Assembly: GCA_937993755.1 (NCBI GenBank)
Contig: CALKMA010000002.1
Location: 1 to 64,000 of the forward strand
DNA length: 64,000 bases
DNA from: HGM13233 sp900762805
Lineage (GTDB): Bacteria > Bacillota > Clostridia > Oscillospirales > Ruminococcaceae
Direction of reading: 5' to 3'
Shown here: positions 41,005-49,521 of the stretch, one piece after another
Position numbering within the stretch: position 1 is the first letter of the stretch
Layout: the number at the start of each line of letters is the position of its first letter
Notes under the pieces: generated by a model
Told to the model about the DNA's origin: nothing
Database searches by the model: none
What the model saw: the letters and a program-made list of their open reading frames with translations, nothing else
Program-made: the position numbers and the translations under genes

Positions 41005-42360
41005 TTAGTCTGAAAAAACCTTCATCAGCTGTTTGACGTCCGAGACGCCGCACAGTTCGATATCAAAGCTGCCGTGCAGCTTGTTGAGATTGCCGCGCGG
41101 CAGCACGCAGACCTCAAAGCCCAGCCGTTCCACTTCGGCAAGGCGTGTCTCCGGATATTGCACCGGGCGGATCTCGCCGCCCAGCCCGACCTCACCGAAA
41201 AAGACGGTCCTCTTTTTCGGCTTTTTGTCATAGGCCGCCGAAATGATGCTGGCCAGCACGGCCGCGTCGGCCCCCGGTTCGTTCATTGTCAGGCCGCCGA
41301 CGACGTTGATATAAACGTCGAGAGAAGACAGCGTGATACCGCCGCGCTTTTCCAGAACAGCCAGCAGCAGGTTGATGCGGTTGTAATCGAAGCCGGAGGC
41401 CGTGCGTCTCGGAACAGCAAAAGAGGTCTTTGTGACCAGCGACTGGATCTCGGTCAGCAGCGGACGGCTTCCCTCCAGCACGCAGGTGACGCAGCTGCCC
41501 GGCGCGGCCTCCTCCACCCCCTCAAGCATAACGGCGCTTGGATTGGTGACAGAAAGCAGGCCCTCCGAGGTCATCTCAAAGATCCCGATCTCATTGGTAG
41601 AGCCAAAGCGGTTCTTGACGGCGCGCAGGATGCGGTGCGGCAGGAAGCGGTCGCCCTCAAAGTACAGCACCGTGTCCACGATATGCTCCATCACCTTGGG
41701 GCCGGCGATGGCGCCGTCCTTGTTGACGTGCCCGACGATGAAGGTTGGTATTTCATTTTCCTTGGCGCAGCGCAGCAGCCGGGAAGAACACTCGCGCACC
41801 TGTGTGACAGTACCCGGCGAGGAATTAAGCTCGTCCGACGCCATGGTCTGTATCGAATCAATGATGACAAGGTCGGGCTTGTCACGCTCGATGGCGGCGA
41901 CAACAGCGGCGATCGAGGTTTCGTTAACGACATAGATGTTGTCCGACGCAACGCCCAGCCGGCGGGCACGCAGCTTGATCTGCCGCGGCGATTCTTCTCC
42001 GCTCACATAGAGCACTTTGGCCGTGTCCCCCACCCTGCCGCAGACCTGAAGCAGCAGCGTCGATTTGCCGGCGCCCGGTTCACCGCCCAGCAGCACCACC
42101 GAGCCTTTGACGATGCCGCCGCCCAGCACGCGGTCAAGCTCGGAGATGCCGGTGGTATAGCGGATCTCAGTATCGAGCTTAATTTCGTTGATGGTCTGAA
42201 GCCGTGCGCTGCTGTGAACGGCCGCCGGAGCGGCAGCCTTCTTCTTGTCCACGACTTCTTCGGTAAAGGTATTCCATTCGCCGCACGACGGGCAGCGTCC
42301 ATACCACTTGCTGTTGGTATAGCCGCAGCTGGTGCAGACATATATGCTTTTGAGAGCCAT
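41005..42360 (-). CDS. radA: DNA repair protein RadA (Sms)
   Basis: 451 residues. It starts with a zinc finger (C9, C12, C23, C26: CTSCG...CPSCG). A RecA-like core has Walker A GEPGAGKS (93-100) and the RadA-specific KNRFG motif (VKNRFGSTNEIG). A Lon-like C-terminal domain completes the protein. It branch-migrates recombination intermediates as a hexameric helicase. It begins directly after the cwlD stop behind AGGAGG, so the two are co-transcribed. Confidence 0.97.
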   Translation of the reverse strand: MALKSIYVCTSCGYTNSKWYGRCPSCGEWNTFTEEVVDKKKAAAPAAVHSSARLQTINEIKLDTEIRYTTGISELDRVLGGGIVKGSVVLLGGEPGAGKSTLLLQVCGRVGDTAKVLYVSGEESPRQIKLRARRLGVASDNIYVVNETSIAAVVAAIERDKPDLVIIDSIQTMASDELNSSPGTVTQVRECSSRLLRCAKENEIPTFIVGHVNKDGAIAGPKVMEHIVDTVLYFEGDRFLPHRILRAVKNRFGSTNEIGIFEMTSEGLLSVTNPSAVMLEGVEEAAPGSCVTCVLEGSRPLLTEIQSLVTKTSFAVPRRTASGFDYNRINLLLAVLEKRGGITLSSLDVYINVVGGLTMNEPGADAAVLASIISAAYDKKPKKRTVFFGEVGLGGEIRPVQYPETRLAEVERLGFEVCVLPRGNLNKLHGSFDIELCGVSDVKQLMKVFSD

Positions 42361-43074
42361 TTAACCTCCTGTTCCGCTTTCATATTGCAGATATCCGCAG
42401 AAAATGCAGAAAGCCAGCTTCCGGCAGTATTCTTCATCGAGCAGCTTTTTGCGTTCGGCCGGATTGGAAATAAAGCCGCATTCGACCAGAACCGTCGGCA
42501 CCCGACAGTTCTTCAGAATATAGATGCTGCCGGTGCCCTTTTTGATCTCCCGCCGGTTGTCCGGCTGCAGGCCGGTCTTGACGGCCAGACGAATGCATTC
42601 GGCCAGCGCGCTGCTGTCCGAATGGACGGCGCCGTAAAACACCTGTGTTCCATGCTGTGCCGTGTCTGAAAAAGCATTCTGGTGAATGCTGATGAGGACA
42701 CTGTCGCTGTATCTTTCGGCGATGGCCACACGCGCGCGGATGTCGGATGCCTTGCGCGAAGCGGCGGGAACATCATCCGATTCGGTTGAGCAGTCGGTAT
42801 CGCGCGTCATAACGACGGTATACCCTGCGGCGGTAAAAAGGTCGCGCAGCCGGCAGGCAATCACCAGGTTGATGTTTTTTTCTTCAACGCCGCCGTAGAC
42901 GGCCCCCGGATCAAAGCCGCCGTGACCTGCGTCGATCACGATGACCCTGTCGCCGAAGCCGACAGTGCCGGCTGAGGTTGACCGTACCAGCCGCAGCGAC
43001 AGATCAGTCAATAGCAGGACAGCCAGCGCCGCGGCCAAAAGAGCCATCAGCGAAAGATGCTTGAAGCTTTTCAA
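42361..43074 (-). CDS. cwlD: N-acetylmuramoyl-L-alanine amidase CwlD (TTG start)
   Basis: 237 residues: an N-terminal membrane anchor (8-30) and a secreted Amidase_3 domain. The zinc ligands lie in VIDAGHGGFDPGA (H51), in the following EEKN glutamate and in LISIHQNA. The late catalytic glutamate sits in VLVECGFISN. CwlD trims stem peptides so that muramic-delta-lactam can form in spore cortex. The start codon is TTG at 43074, eight bases after GAGGTGATC. It lies behind a TTGAAA-17-TAAAAT promoter and is followed by radA. Confidence 0.93.
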   Translation of the reverse strand: MKSFKHLSLMALLAAALAVLLLTDLSLRLVRSTSAGTVGFGDRVIVIDAGHGGFDPGAVYGGVEEKNINLVIACRLRDLFTAAGYTVVMTRDTDCSTESDDVPAASRKASDIRARVAIAERYSDSVLISIHQNAFSDTAQHGTQVFYGAVHSDSSALAECIRLAVKTGLQPDNRREIKKGTGSIYILKNCRVPTVLVECGFISNPAERKKLLDEEYCRKLAFCIFCGYLQYESGTGG

Positions 43075-43482
43075 TCAGATCACCTCGGTCAAAAATATGC
43101 CGGGGTGATGGCACATATACATCCTCTTATATTTTAGCATGAAGACCGTCTGATTTCAATTCTTTACAAGCGCCTTCCTAAATCTGACGAAATAACTTCG
43201 CCTTCTGGAATACCGGATCAGAAGCATGAGAATTCAGCGGCAAACACCCTGTTCTAAGCCAAAAGGAGAACCACCAGCTCTGTTTCCAACAGCACTGGTG
43301 GTATAAGAGATTTTCTGCCTTCTAATCGCTGACTGCCATCTGTTTCCGCCGGGTATTTGCCTCTCAGACAATCCTGCTATAACGGGGTATCCGGGCGGCC
43401 GGTAAAGCGTGGTTCGGCACAGCAAAGAAAAAGCTGTACCGCTCGACGCTTATTCGCCGCTTTGCCGCGGCCCCAACGGGCT
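43075..43482. other. Intergenic stretch upstream of cwlD
   Basis: Contains the cwlD promoter near 43131-43159 and a nested hairpin CCACCAG...CTGGTGG (43271-43301) with an inner CTGT/ACAG stem on the minus strand, purpose unknown. No coding region is supported. Confidence 0.5.
43131..43159 (-). promoter_or_regulatory. Promoter of cwlD-radA
   Basis: TTGAAA (43159-43154) and TAAAAT (43136-43131) on the minus strand are 17 bases apart, about 57 bases before the TTG start. It looks vegetative (sigma-A). A sporulation promoter may also exist. Confidence 0.55.
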
Positions 43483-44763
43483 TTACAGATCCAGCAGACT
43501 GACGGCACCCAGATTGCGCACCGTCAGGCGGTGGCAGCTGCCCTTTCCGAACACCTGTTCAAAAAAGCCGAGAAAACCGCTGACAGCGTCATGCGGCAGG
43601 AACACCTGCAGCGTACCGGCAAAGCCGCCGCCCTGCAGGCGGAAGGCACTGTCAGAGGTGTCCAGCACGGCGTCGGCCAGCGCATAGGCGACCGAAATCC
43701 CCTGCTCACGCACGTTGGCGGTGCTGTAGGCATTCTGATTGTACATAAATGAGCTTTGACCGCAGGCACGGATGAGCGACAGGAAAAAGTGTGTATTGCA
43801 GGTCTTTACGGCCTCCAAAAGCTGAGGTACGCGGCGGTTTTCAGCCAGATAGTGGAAGGCGCGCAGCGCGGCGCGGTCGCCGACTGTTTTTCTGACATGA
43901 CCGAGATCGGAAATCAGCTGCTCCAGCGAAATCTCGCGCAGCTGTTCTTTGCCGAAGCAGCGGGCCACGGCGTGCATCTCGTTGGGAATGGAGGCGTAAT
44001 CGTCGGTCAGGTCAGCGTGATTGCCGCCGGTATCGACCACCCACATTTCAAGGTCCATGCTCTCAAGGTCAAAGGGCAGCGAGGTGACGGCCGGCTTTTC
44101 AGGGTCGGCAAAATCAATAGAAACAAAGGAGCCGAAGGCGCAGGCCGTTTGGTCAAGCAGACCGGAGGGCTTGCCGTAATACCTGTTCTCGGCATACTGG
44201 CCGGCCTTGGCAAGCGTTATGGCATCGACCTTGCCGCCGTTGTACAGCACGTTGAGTATCTCGGCGATCTCAACCTCAAAAGCAGCCGAGGAGGAAAGAC
44301 CGGAGCCCTTGAGCACACGGTTGTCCGTCACGGCATAAAAGCCGCCGACCCGGAGCCCATGCTCAGCAAAATACTGCGCCACACCGCGAACCAGCCCTGC
44401 CGAGGTCCCCTTCTCATCCGCACGGCATGTGAGCTCGGAAAGATCAAGACTGTCGGTCGGGTATTTGGTCGAGCCGATGCAGGTGCGGCTGCTGCCGCTC
44501 GGCGCCGCCACGGCGAGGATGTCAAGATTGACGCCGGCGGTAGCCACCAGGCCGAGGTTGTGGTCGGTATGATTGCCGGCGATCTCGGTGCGGCCGGGTG
44601 TGGAAACAACGCAGGCCTCTGCGCTGTCGCCGAACAGGCTGATAAAGCGGTCGCACAGGTCGATCAGCCGGCCGGCCGCACTGTTGTCCTCTCCGTAGAG
44701 GGTAAAAAGCTGGCGAGTCAGCCCGCCGTTTTCGGCAAGGGAACGGATCTCAGAAACCTTCAT
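43483..44763 (-). CDS. galK: Galactokinase
   Basis: 426 residues, a GHMP kinase. It phosphorylates galactose at O1 in the Leloir pathway. The galactokinase signature reads GRTEIAGNHTDHNLG, the clostridial form of GRVNLIGEHTDYN. The GHMP phosphate loop is VLKGSGLSSSAAFE, and the C-terminal third motif is LQGGGFAGTLQVFL. The length is slightly above the usual 390. The start follows TAGGAG. No other Leloir genes are next to it. Confidence 0.93.
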   Translation of the reverse strand: MKVSEIRSLAENGGLTRQLFTLYGEDNSAAGRLIDLCDRFISLFGDSAEACVVSTPGRTEIAGNHTDHNLGLVATAGVNLDILAVAAPSGSSRTCIGSTKYPTDSLDLSELTCRADEKGTSAGLVRGVAQYFAEHGLRVGGFYAVTDNRVLKGSGLSSSAAFEVEIAEILNVLYNGGKVDAITLAKAGQYAENRYYGKPSGLLDQTACAFGSFVSIDFADPEKPAVTSLPFDLESMDLEMWVVDTGGNHADLTDDYASIPNEMHAVARCFGKEQLREISLEQLISDLGHVRKTVGDRAALRAFHYLAENRRVPQLLEAVKTCNTHFFLSLIRACGQSSFMYNQNAYSTANVREQGISVAYALADAVLDTSDSAFRLQGGGFAGTLQVFLPHDAVSGFLGFFEQVFGKGSCHRLTVRNLGAVSLLDL

Positions 44764-44773
44764 GGCAATGCTC

Positions 44774-44807
44774 CTATAAAAATAATGGGCGGATGAAGAG
44801 TCCGCCC
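44774..44807 (-). terminator. Terminator between the lipoprotein gene and galK
   Basis: A 7-bp stem GGGCGGA / TCCGCCC with a seven-base loop. On the minus strand it is followed by ATTATTTTTATAGG, just before the galK ribosome binding site. It may attenuate galK. Confidence 0.65.
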
Positions 44808-44825
44808 GGATATTACGGTTACATG

Positions 44826-45431
44826 TTATGCGGCGGTCGGCGTGTACAGAGAGCTGTCAGCCGGCTCACGGTGGAAATCGAACATCTGCGAGATGCGCCA
44901 GTAGTACTGATCGATCATTTTGCCGTCTTCTCCCGGTACCTGACGCAGATAGCGGTGCAGCACCAACGGGAATTCCTTGGCCTGCCCGCCGCAGCTGACC
45001 GTAACGGTGCAGAAGATCTGATTGTCGGCCACCTTATCGACACTGATGTTGGTGACGCCGCCATAGACAAATTCGGCAAGCTGATCATAGGTGTCAGCCA
45101 GAATAAAGGTGCCGTCATTCTTGGTGATGCGCAGGCCGAGCGCATTTTTTGCGGCGACTGTCTGGTCGTCGGTCATATGATTGATAGCATAGAGATCATC
45201 AAAGTTGGCGACCTTGTAATAGATCTTCTCGTTGCTCATGTATTCCTTGTGAGCGCCGTCTGTATAATTGTCAAGCTCATAGGAGGCAACGTCGAACATT
45301 TGGATGACGGCATCCAGATGCTCCTTGGCGATGGCAGCCGCCTCCTCCACATCAGGCATTTTGGGCGTGCAGCCGGTAAGCAGCAAAGCAGCAGCCAGCA
45401 CCAGAACGAGCAGCGTAGCAAGTTTTTTCAT
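44826..45431 (-). CDS. Uncharacterised lipoprotein
   Basis: 201 residues. A lipoprotein signal peptide with lipobox LLTGC at about 18-22 anchors it to the outer face of the membrane. The mature part is soluble, mixed alpha/beta, without a domain I recognise. The start at 45431 follows AGAGGTAG. It is preceded by a promoter and three 13-bp repeats in the leader, and separated from galK by a terminator. The function is unknown. Confidence 0.82.
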   Translation of the reverse strand: MKKLATLLVLVLAAALLLTGCTPKMPDVEEAAAIAKEHLDAVIQMFDVASYELDNYTDGAHKEYMSNEKIYYKVANFDDLYAINHMTDDQTVAAKNALGLRITKNDGTFILADTYDQLAEFVYGGVTNISVDKVADNQIFCTVTVSCGGQAKEFPLVLHRYLRQVPGEDGKMIDQYYWRISQMFDFHREPADSSLYTPTAA

Positions 45432-45446
45432 AAATTCTACCTCTTT

Positions 45447-45485
45447 GATATGCGATTTTGACATGCAATTTTGATATGCGATATT
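45447..45485. repeat. Three tandem 13-bp repeats in the lipoprotein leader
   Basis: Units GATATGCGATTTT, GACATGCAATTTT and GATATGCGATATT (45447-45459, 45460-45472, 45473-45485). They start near the predicted transcription start and run up to the ribosome binding site. Confidence 0.75.
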
Positions 45486-45493
45486 CTATTATC

Positions 45494-45522
45494 ATTCTAC
45501 CTGATTACAGCGAAAAATTCAA
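45494..45522 (-). promoter_or_regulatory. Promoter of the lipoprotein gene
   Basis: TTGAAT (45522-45517) and TAGAAT (45499-45494) on the minus strand are 17 bases apart. The 13-bp repeats begin about nine bases downstream of the -10 box. Confidence 0.6.
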
Positions 45523-45776
45523 TATGCAATCGGCAGTAAAGGCGGATATTTCTGTTTTTTTGTCAAAGCGCGCCGCTTCGGCATGCCTTTTCCGTTCGGG
45601 ACAGCCGAAAAAGCGCATGATTGCGCTGATTTCCTAAGCCTCCCTGCATTTCCGCCGGACAGATGAAAAACGGCGCCGCAAGGAGCAGCTTTGCCCGGCG
45701 GCTCTGCGCAGCAAGCGGCCGGACAGCCCGCAGGCTGCGGCCGCATCCGGCAAAGGAAGACATGTAAGAACAATCC
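45523..45776. other. Gap between the lipoprotein promoter and recN
   Basis: With the leader region, about 345 bases without a gene. Only short unsupported reading frames and GC-rich sequence are present. No clear T-run terminator for the recN operon. Confidence 0.4.
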
Positions 45777-47441
45777 TCAGTTTCCGGCCAGCGTGAGCAT
45801 CTCGTCTGCATTGGAAAGGGCGATCTCCGTGACGGCATCGCCGGAAACGATGCGCGCCAGCTCATTGACGCGTTCCGGCCTTGTCAGCGTCTTGACGGTC
45901 GTGAAGGTGCGGCCCTCGTGGACACTTTTGGCAATCAGCATCTGATTGTCGGCATAGGCGGCGATCTGCGCCGAGTGTGTTACGCAGATGATCTGGCGCG
46001 TCTGTGAAGCCTGCTTGAGCTTCATACCGATGCGCTGAGCGCCGGAGCCGGAAACGCCGGTGTCGATCTCGTCGAAGATGAGTGTAGCGATTTCATCCTT
46101 GTCGGCCAGTACGTTTTTGATGGCCAGCATGATGCGGGAAAGCTCACCGCCAGACGCAATGCGCGACAGCGGCTTGGGCTGCTCGCCCGGATTGGTCGAA
46201 ATGAGAAATTGCAGCGTATCCTGCCCCTTGCGGCCGAGCGGACCCTTCTGCATATCGAGCGCCAGCGAAACGCCCGGCATATTCAGAAAACGCAGCTCGT
46301 CAAGGATCAGCTCGCAGAAGCGTCCAAAGGCTGCGCGGCGCAGCTCGGTCAGGCGATCGGCCTTTTCACGAGCGGCGGTCAGCTGGCTTTTGTATTCGGC
46401 GGCCAGCTCGGCCCGCCGCTCGTCGCTGGTTTCGATGCTTCCGATCTGCCGGCGGGCATCGTCGGCAAAGGCAAGGATATCGGCGACAGTCGGGCCGTAC
46501 TTGCGTTTGAGTGTGTAGATAAGATCAAGACGCTCCTCGGTCTGATCGGCCGTCTCGCGGTCAAAATCGAGGCGCGAGAGCATCTCGCGCAAATCGGAGG
46601 AAAGATCGCCGAGGGTGTAATATATCTCCGACAGCTTGGCAGCCGCCGGCTCCAGCGCAGGGTCGGCCTGTGTAACGGCCTGCAGCATGCGCGAGGCGTC
46701 AAACACAGAAGCGGCGCAGCCCTCAAAATCGTCGTTCCCCTCAATAAGCGAGCAGGCGCCGCCGATGGCCTCGGCCAGCTTTTCACTGTTTCGGATGCGG
46801 GTGCGCAGCTCCTCAAGCTGCTCCTCCTCGCCGTCTGTCAATTGGGCCTTGTCGATCTCGTCTGCCTGATAGCGCAGCAGTTCGAGCCGGCGCTCCTTTT
46901 CCGTGTCGTCGGTCGTCAGGGAATCCAGCTCGTGCTTTAGCTGCACCAGGCGGCGATAGAGCGCGTTGTACTCGGCCAGCGGCTTTTCCAGCTCGCCGAA
47001 GGTGTCGAGGATATCGATATGCCGGGTCGGATCAAGCAGCGACTGATTGTCGTGCTGGCCATGGATGTTGACAAGATTGGTGCAGATCTCCCGCACGATG
47101 GCAGCGGTGGCCGGCCGGCTGTTGACGCGGCAGATGCTTTTGCCGTCAGCCGTGACCTCGCGGTAGAGCAGCAGCGAGCCGTCATAGGGGTAGCCGCCGT
47201 CAGCCAGCTGCGCCTGCACAGCCGGAGATAAATCGTCGAACTGCGCCCAGATGACAGCGCGCTCAGCGCCCGAACGGACGATCTCCCGCGAGGTGCGGTT
47301 GCCGAGGATGGCGTTGATCGAATCGATAAGGATAGATTTTCCGGCGCCCGTCTCGCCGGTAAGTACATTGAGCCCGCGCTGAAATTCGATGTCGGCGCGC
47401 TCGATCACGGCCACATTTTCAATGCTAAGCTGTCTGAGCAT
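45777..47441 (-). CDS. recN: DNA repair protein RecN
   Basis: 554 residues, an SMC-like ATPase used in double-strand break repair. Walker A GETGAGKS is at 29-36, a long coiled coil fills the middle (about 150-370), and the C-terminal signature IASGGELSRIMLAIK precedes Walker B (LIFDEIDTGVSG). It starts six bases after the argR stop. Last gene of the nusB-to-recN block, a conserved clostridial order. Confidence 0.97.
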   Translation of the reverse strand: MLRQLSIENVAVIERADIEFQRGLNVLTGETGAGKSILIDSINAILGNRTSREIVRSGAERAVIWAQFDDLSPAVQAQLADGGYPYDGSLLLYREVTADGKSICRVNSRPATAAIVREICTNLVNIHGQHDNQSLLDPTRHIDILDTFGELEKPLAEYNALYRRLVQLKHELDSLTTDDTEKERRLELLRYQADEIDKAQLTDGEEEQLEELRTRIRNSEKLAEAIGGACSLIEGNDDFEGCAASVFDASRMLQAVTQADPALEPAAAKLSEIYYTLGDLSSDLREMLSRLDFDRETADQTEERLDLIYTLKRKYGPTVADILAFADDARRQIGSIETSDERRAELAAEYKSQLTAAREKADRLTELRRAAFGRFCELILDELRFLNMPGVSLALDMQKGPLGRKGQDTLQFLISTNPGEQPKPLSRIASGGELSRIMLAIKNVLADKDEIATLIFDEIDTGVSGSGAQRIGMKLKQASQTRQIICVTHSAQIAAYADNQMLIAKSVHEGRTFTTVKTLTRPERVNELARIVSGDAVTEIALSNADEMLTLAGN

Positions 47442-47447
47442 GGTGCG

Positions 47448-47900
47448 TTACCCGTCTGTTCTGAGAATTTCTTTGAGATCATTGGCAAAAGCTTCGGCTG
47501 ATGCGTCGTCATAGGCCACCGCCATGATGGTATCGTCTCCGGCGATGGTGCCGGCCAGCTGATCGGTCGTGGCGTCAATGGCGGCACAGGCGGCGTTAGC
47601 CATGCCGGTGTGACATTTGACAATAACAATGTTGCGCGCCACACCGATGCGGACGACAGCCTCGCGCAGGATGACATAGAATTTACGCGGCGATTCGGAG
47701 GGGCGCTCCCCCACTCCGTAACGGTAGCCGCCGCCGTCCTCAGGCGTTTTGACGATGCCAAGCTCCCGGATATCACGGGAAATGGTCGCCTGATTGACCT
47801 GGATGCCCGCCTGCAGCAGATGCGCCTGAAGCTGTTCCTGCGTGTTGACGCGGTTGTTGCGGACAATGTCGAGCAAAAGACTCTGACGCATGGCTTTCAT
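47448..47900 (-). CDS. argR: Arginine repressor ArgR
   Basis: 150 residues. The N-terminal winged helix (LDIVRNNRVNTQEQLQAHLLQAGIQVNQATISRDIRELG) binds ARG boxes. The C-terminal oligomerisation and arginine-binding domain contains GTIAGDDTIM. It represses arginine synthesis and activates catabolism. It begins within the nadK stop (ATGA) behind CAGGAGGG. The argR-recN pairing is standard in Firmicutes. Confidence 0.96.
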   Translation of the reverse strand: MKAMRQSLLLDIVRNNRVNTQEQLQAHLLQAGIQVNQATISRDIRELGIVKTPEDGGGYRYGVGERPSESPRKFYVILREAVVRIGVARNIVIVKCHTGMANAACAAIDATTDQLAGTIAGDDTIMAVAYDDASAEAFANDLKEILRTDG

Positions 47901-48721
47901 GGTTCGTTCCCTCCTGAGCTGATTTTGAAAAGTGTATCAAAAAAGCTGGTCTCGCCTTTATTGAGCAGCATGAGGTCGGACGGGTGCCGCTGCACGGTGA
48001 TGGAGCCTTCGGTGCTGCCGAGCAGACTGCCGTCGGCAGCGATGACGGCCCCGTCGTCACCGCCGACCGATACGGTAATGCACGCGCGGTGGGGCACGAC
48101 GATGGGCCGTGCGATGAGGGAATGCGGACAGATGGGCGTGATAATGATGCCGCCGACCTCTGGCATGACGATGGGACCGCCGGCCGAGAGGGAATACCCG
48201 GTCGAGCCGGTCGGTGTCGCAAGGATAGCGCCGTCGCACCGCCAGGAGATGAGAGGATTTTTATTGACGCTGACCGTTACCTCGATGGTGCGCGCCGGGT
48301 TGCTTTTGCTGAACGTGACGTCGTTGAGAGCAATGAAGCGGCGGCCGTCAAGCGTCACGTCGAGCAGGCAGCGCGGCGAGGGCCGCAGCAGGCGCAGTGC
48401 CTCGGCTGTCAGGCTGTCAACCTCCGAAAGCTCGATAGCGGCCAGATAGCCGAGCCGCCCGCCGTTGATGCCGAACAGCGGCCGCCCGGCCGCTACGGCC
48501 ACCTGGGCCGCCCGCAGCACAGCGCCGTCGCCGCCGATGGCAACGATATAGTCGCAGTCCTCCGGCCGGCCGGCCAGAGCGGGGTCGGCTCCCAGAAGAA
48601 CAACTGTCTCAGGAAACATGACGCAGGCCGCGCCGCATTTTTGCGTAAAATGGTCGATGCAGTACAGCGCCGTCTCACGCTGCTGCCGCGTCAAGGTGTT
48701 GGGACAGATAAACAGCTTCAT
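47897..48721 (-). CDS. nadK: NAD kinase
   Basis: 274 residues. It makes NADP from NAD. The GGDG loop (VAIGGDGAVLRAA) and the second motif (DGAILATPTGSTGYSLSAGGP) are conserved. The ATG at 48721 lies in an ATGA overlap with the tlyA stop; a longer open frame to 48760 is unsupported. It sits between tlyA and argR in the conserved block. Confidence 0.95.
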   Translation of the reverse strand: MKLFICPNTLTRQQRETALYCIDHFTQKCGAACVMFPETVVLLGADPALAGRPEDCDYIVAIGGDGAVLRAAQVAVAAGRPLFGINGGRLGYLAAIELSEVDSLTAEALRLLRPSPRCLLDVTLDGRRFIALNDVTFSKSNPARTIEVTVSVNKNPLISWRCDGAILATPTGSTGYSLSAGGPIVMPEVGGIIITPICPHSLIARPIVVPHRACITVSVGGDDGAVIAADGSLLGSTEGSITVQRHPSDLMLLNKGETSFFDTLFKISSGGNEP

Positions 48722-49521
48722 TCCTTGCCTGCCTTCAGCGTTTCGTGGGCCTGCCGGCACACCGACGCAACCTGCGGCTCGAAGCCGCTGTCCTCCGACG
48801 AAATAAGAAGCAGAAATTCGATATTGCCCTCCGGGCCGGTGATAGGTGAAAAGCTCAGCCCGGCGGGAAAATACCCGGACGAACGTACAAAGTCCACGAC
48901 GGAGGCGATAACCTCTTCATGAACGGCGATGTCGCGCACGACGCCATGCTTGCCGACCTTGTCGCGGCCGGCCTCAAACTGCGGCTTGATGAGACAGACG
49001 CCCGAAGCGCCGGGCGCCAGCAGCCGGAAGATGGCGGGCAGCACCGTCTTGAGCGAGATAAAGGAAACATCGACGGTAAAAAAATCCAGCTTTTCAGGGA
49101 TCTCTTTTTCGGTGACATAGCGGACATTCTGCCGCTCTAAGCAGACGACGCGATCGTCGGTGCGCAGCTTCCACGCCAGCTGACCGTAGCCGACATCGAC
49201 GGCATAGACCTTCCGTGCGCCGTTTTGCAGCAGGCAGTCGGTGAAGCCGCCGGTCGAAGCGCCGAAATCGCCGCACAGCAGGCCGCTGACATCGAGCGAA
49301 AAGACCGACAGCGCCTTTTCGAGCTTGAAGCCGCCGCGGCTTACATAGCGCGCCGGCAGTCCGCGCAGCTCTATCTCATCCGCCTCAGTTACAGGGAAGC
49401 CGGCCTTGGTGGCCTTTTCTCCGTTGACATAGACATTGCCGGCCATGATAAGCGCGCGCGCATTTTCGCGCGAGGGCGTCAGCCCGCGCTCAAAGATCGT
49501 CACATCAAGCCTTGTTTTCAT
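48718..49521 (-). CDS. tlyA: TlyA-family rRNA methyltransferase
   Basis: 267 residues. An N-terminal S4 RNA-binding domain (about 3-60) is followed by an FtsJ-like SAM methyltransferase with the loop CGDFGASTGGFTDCLLQNGA (about 82-100) and VDVSFISL. TlyA proteins 2'-O-methylate rRNA and are often called hemolysin A in older annotation. The gene overlaps dxs and nadK. Confidence 0.94.
   Translation of the reverse strand: MKTRLDVTIFERGLTPSRENARALIMAGNVYVNGEKATKAGFPVTEADEIELRGLPARYVSRGGFKLEKALSVFSLDVSGLLCGDFGASTGGFTDCLLQNGARKVYAVDVGYGQLAWKLRTDDRVVCLERQNVRYVTEKEIPEKLDFFTVDVSFISLKTVLPAIFRLLAPGASGVCLIKPQFEAGRDKVGKHGVVRDIAVHEEVIASVVDFVRSSGYFPAGLSFSPITGPEGNIEFLLLISSEDSGFEPQVASVCRQAHETLKAGKE

Noticed and set aside
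41074..42669. A 531-codon plus-strand frame opposite radA and cwlD
   Set aside because: Both minus-strand genes carry complete, conserved motifs, so the plus-strand frame is a shadow.
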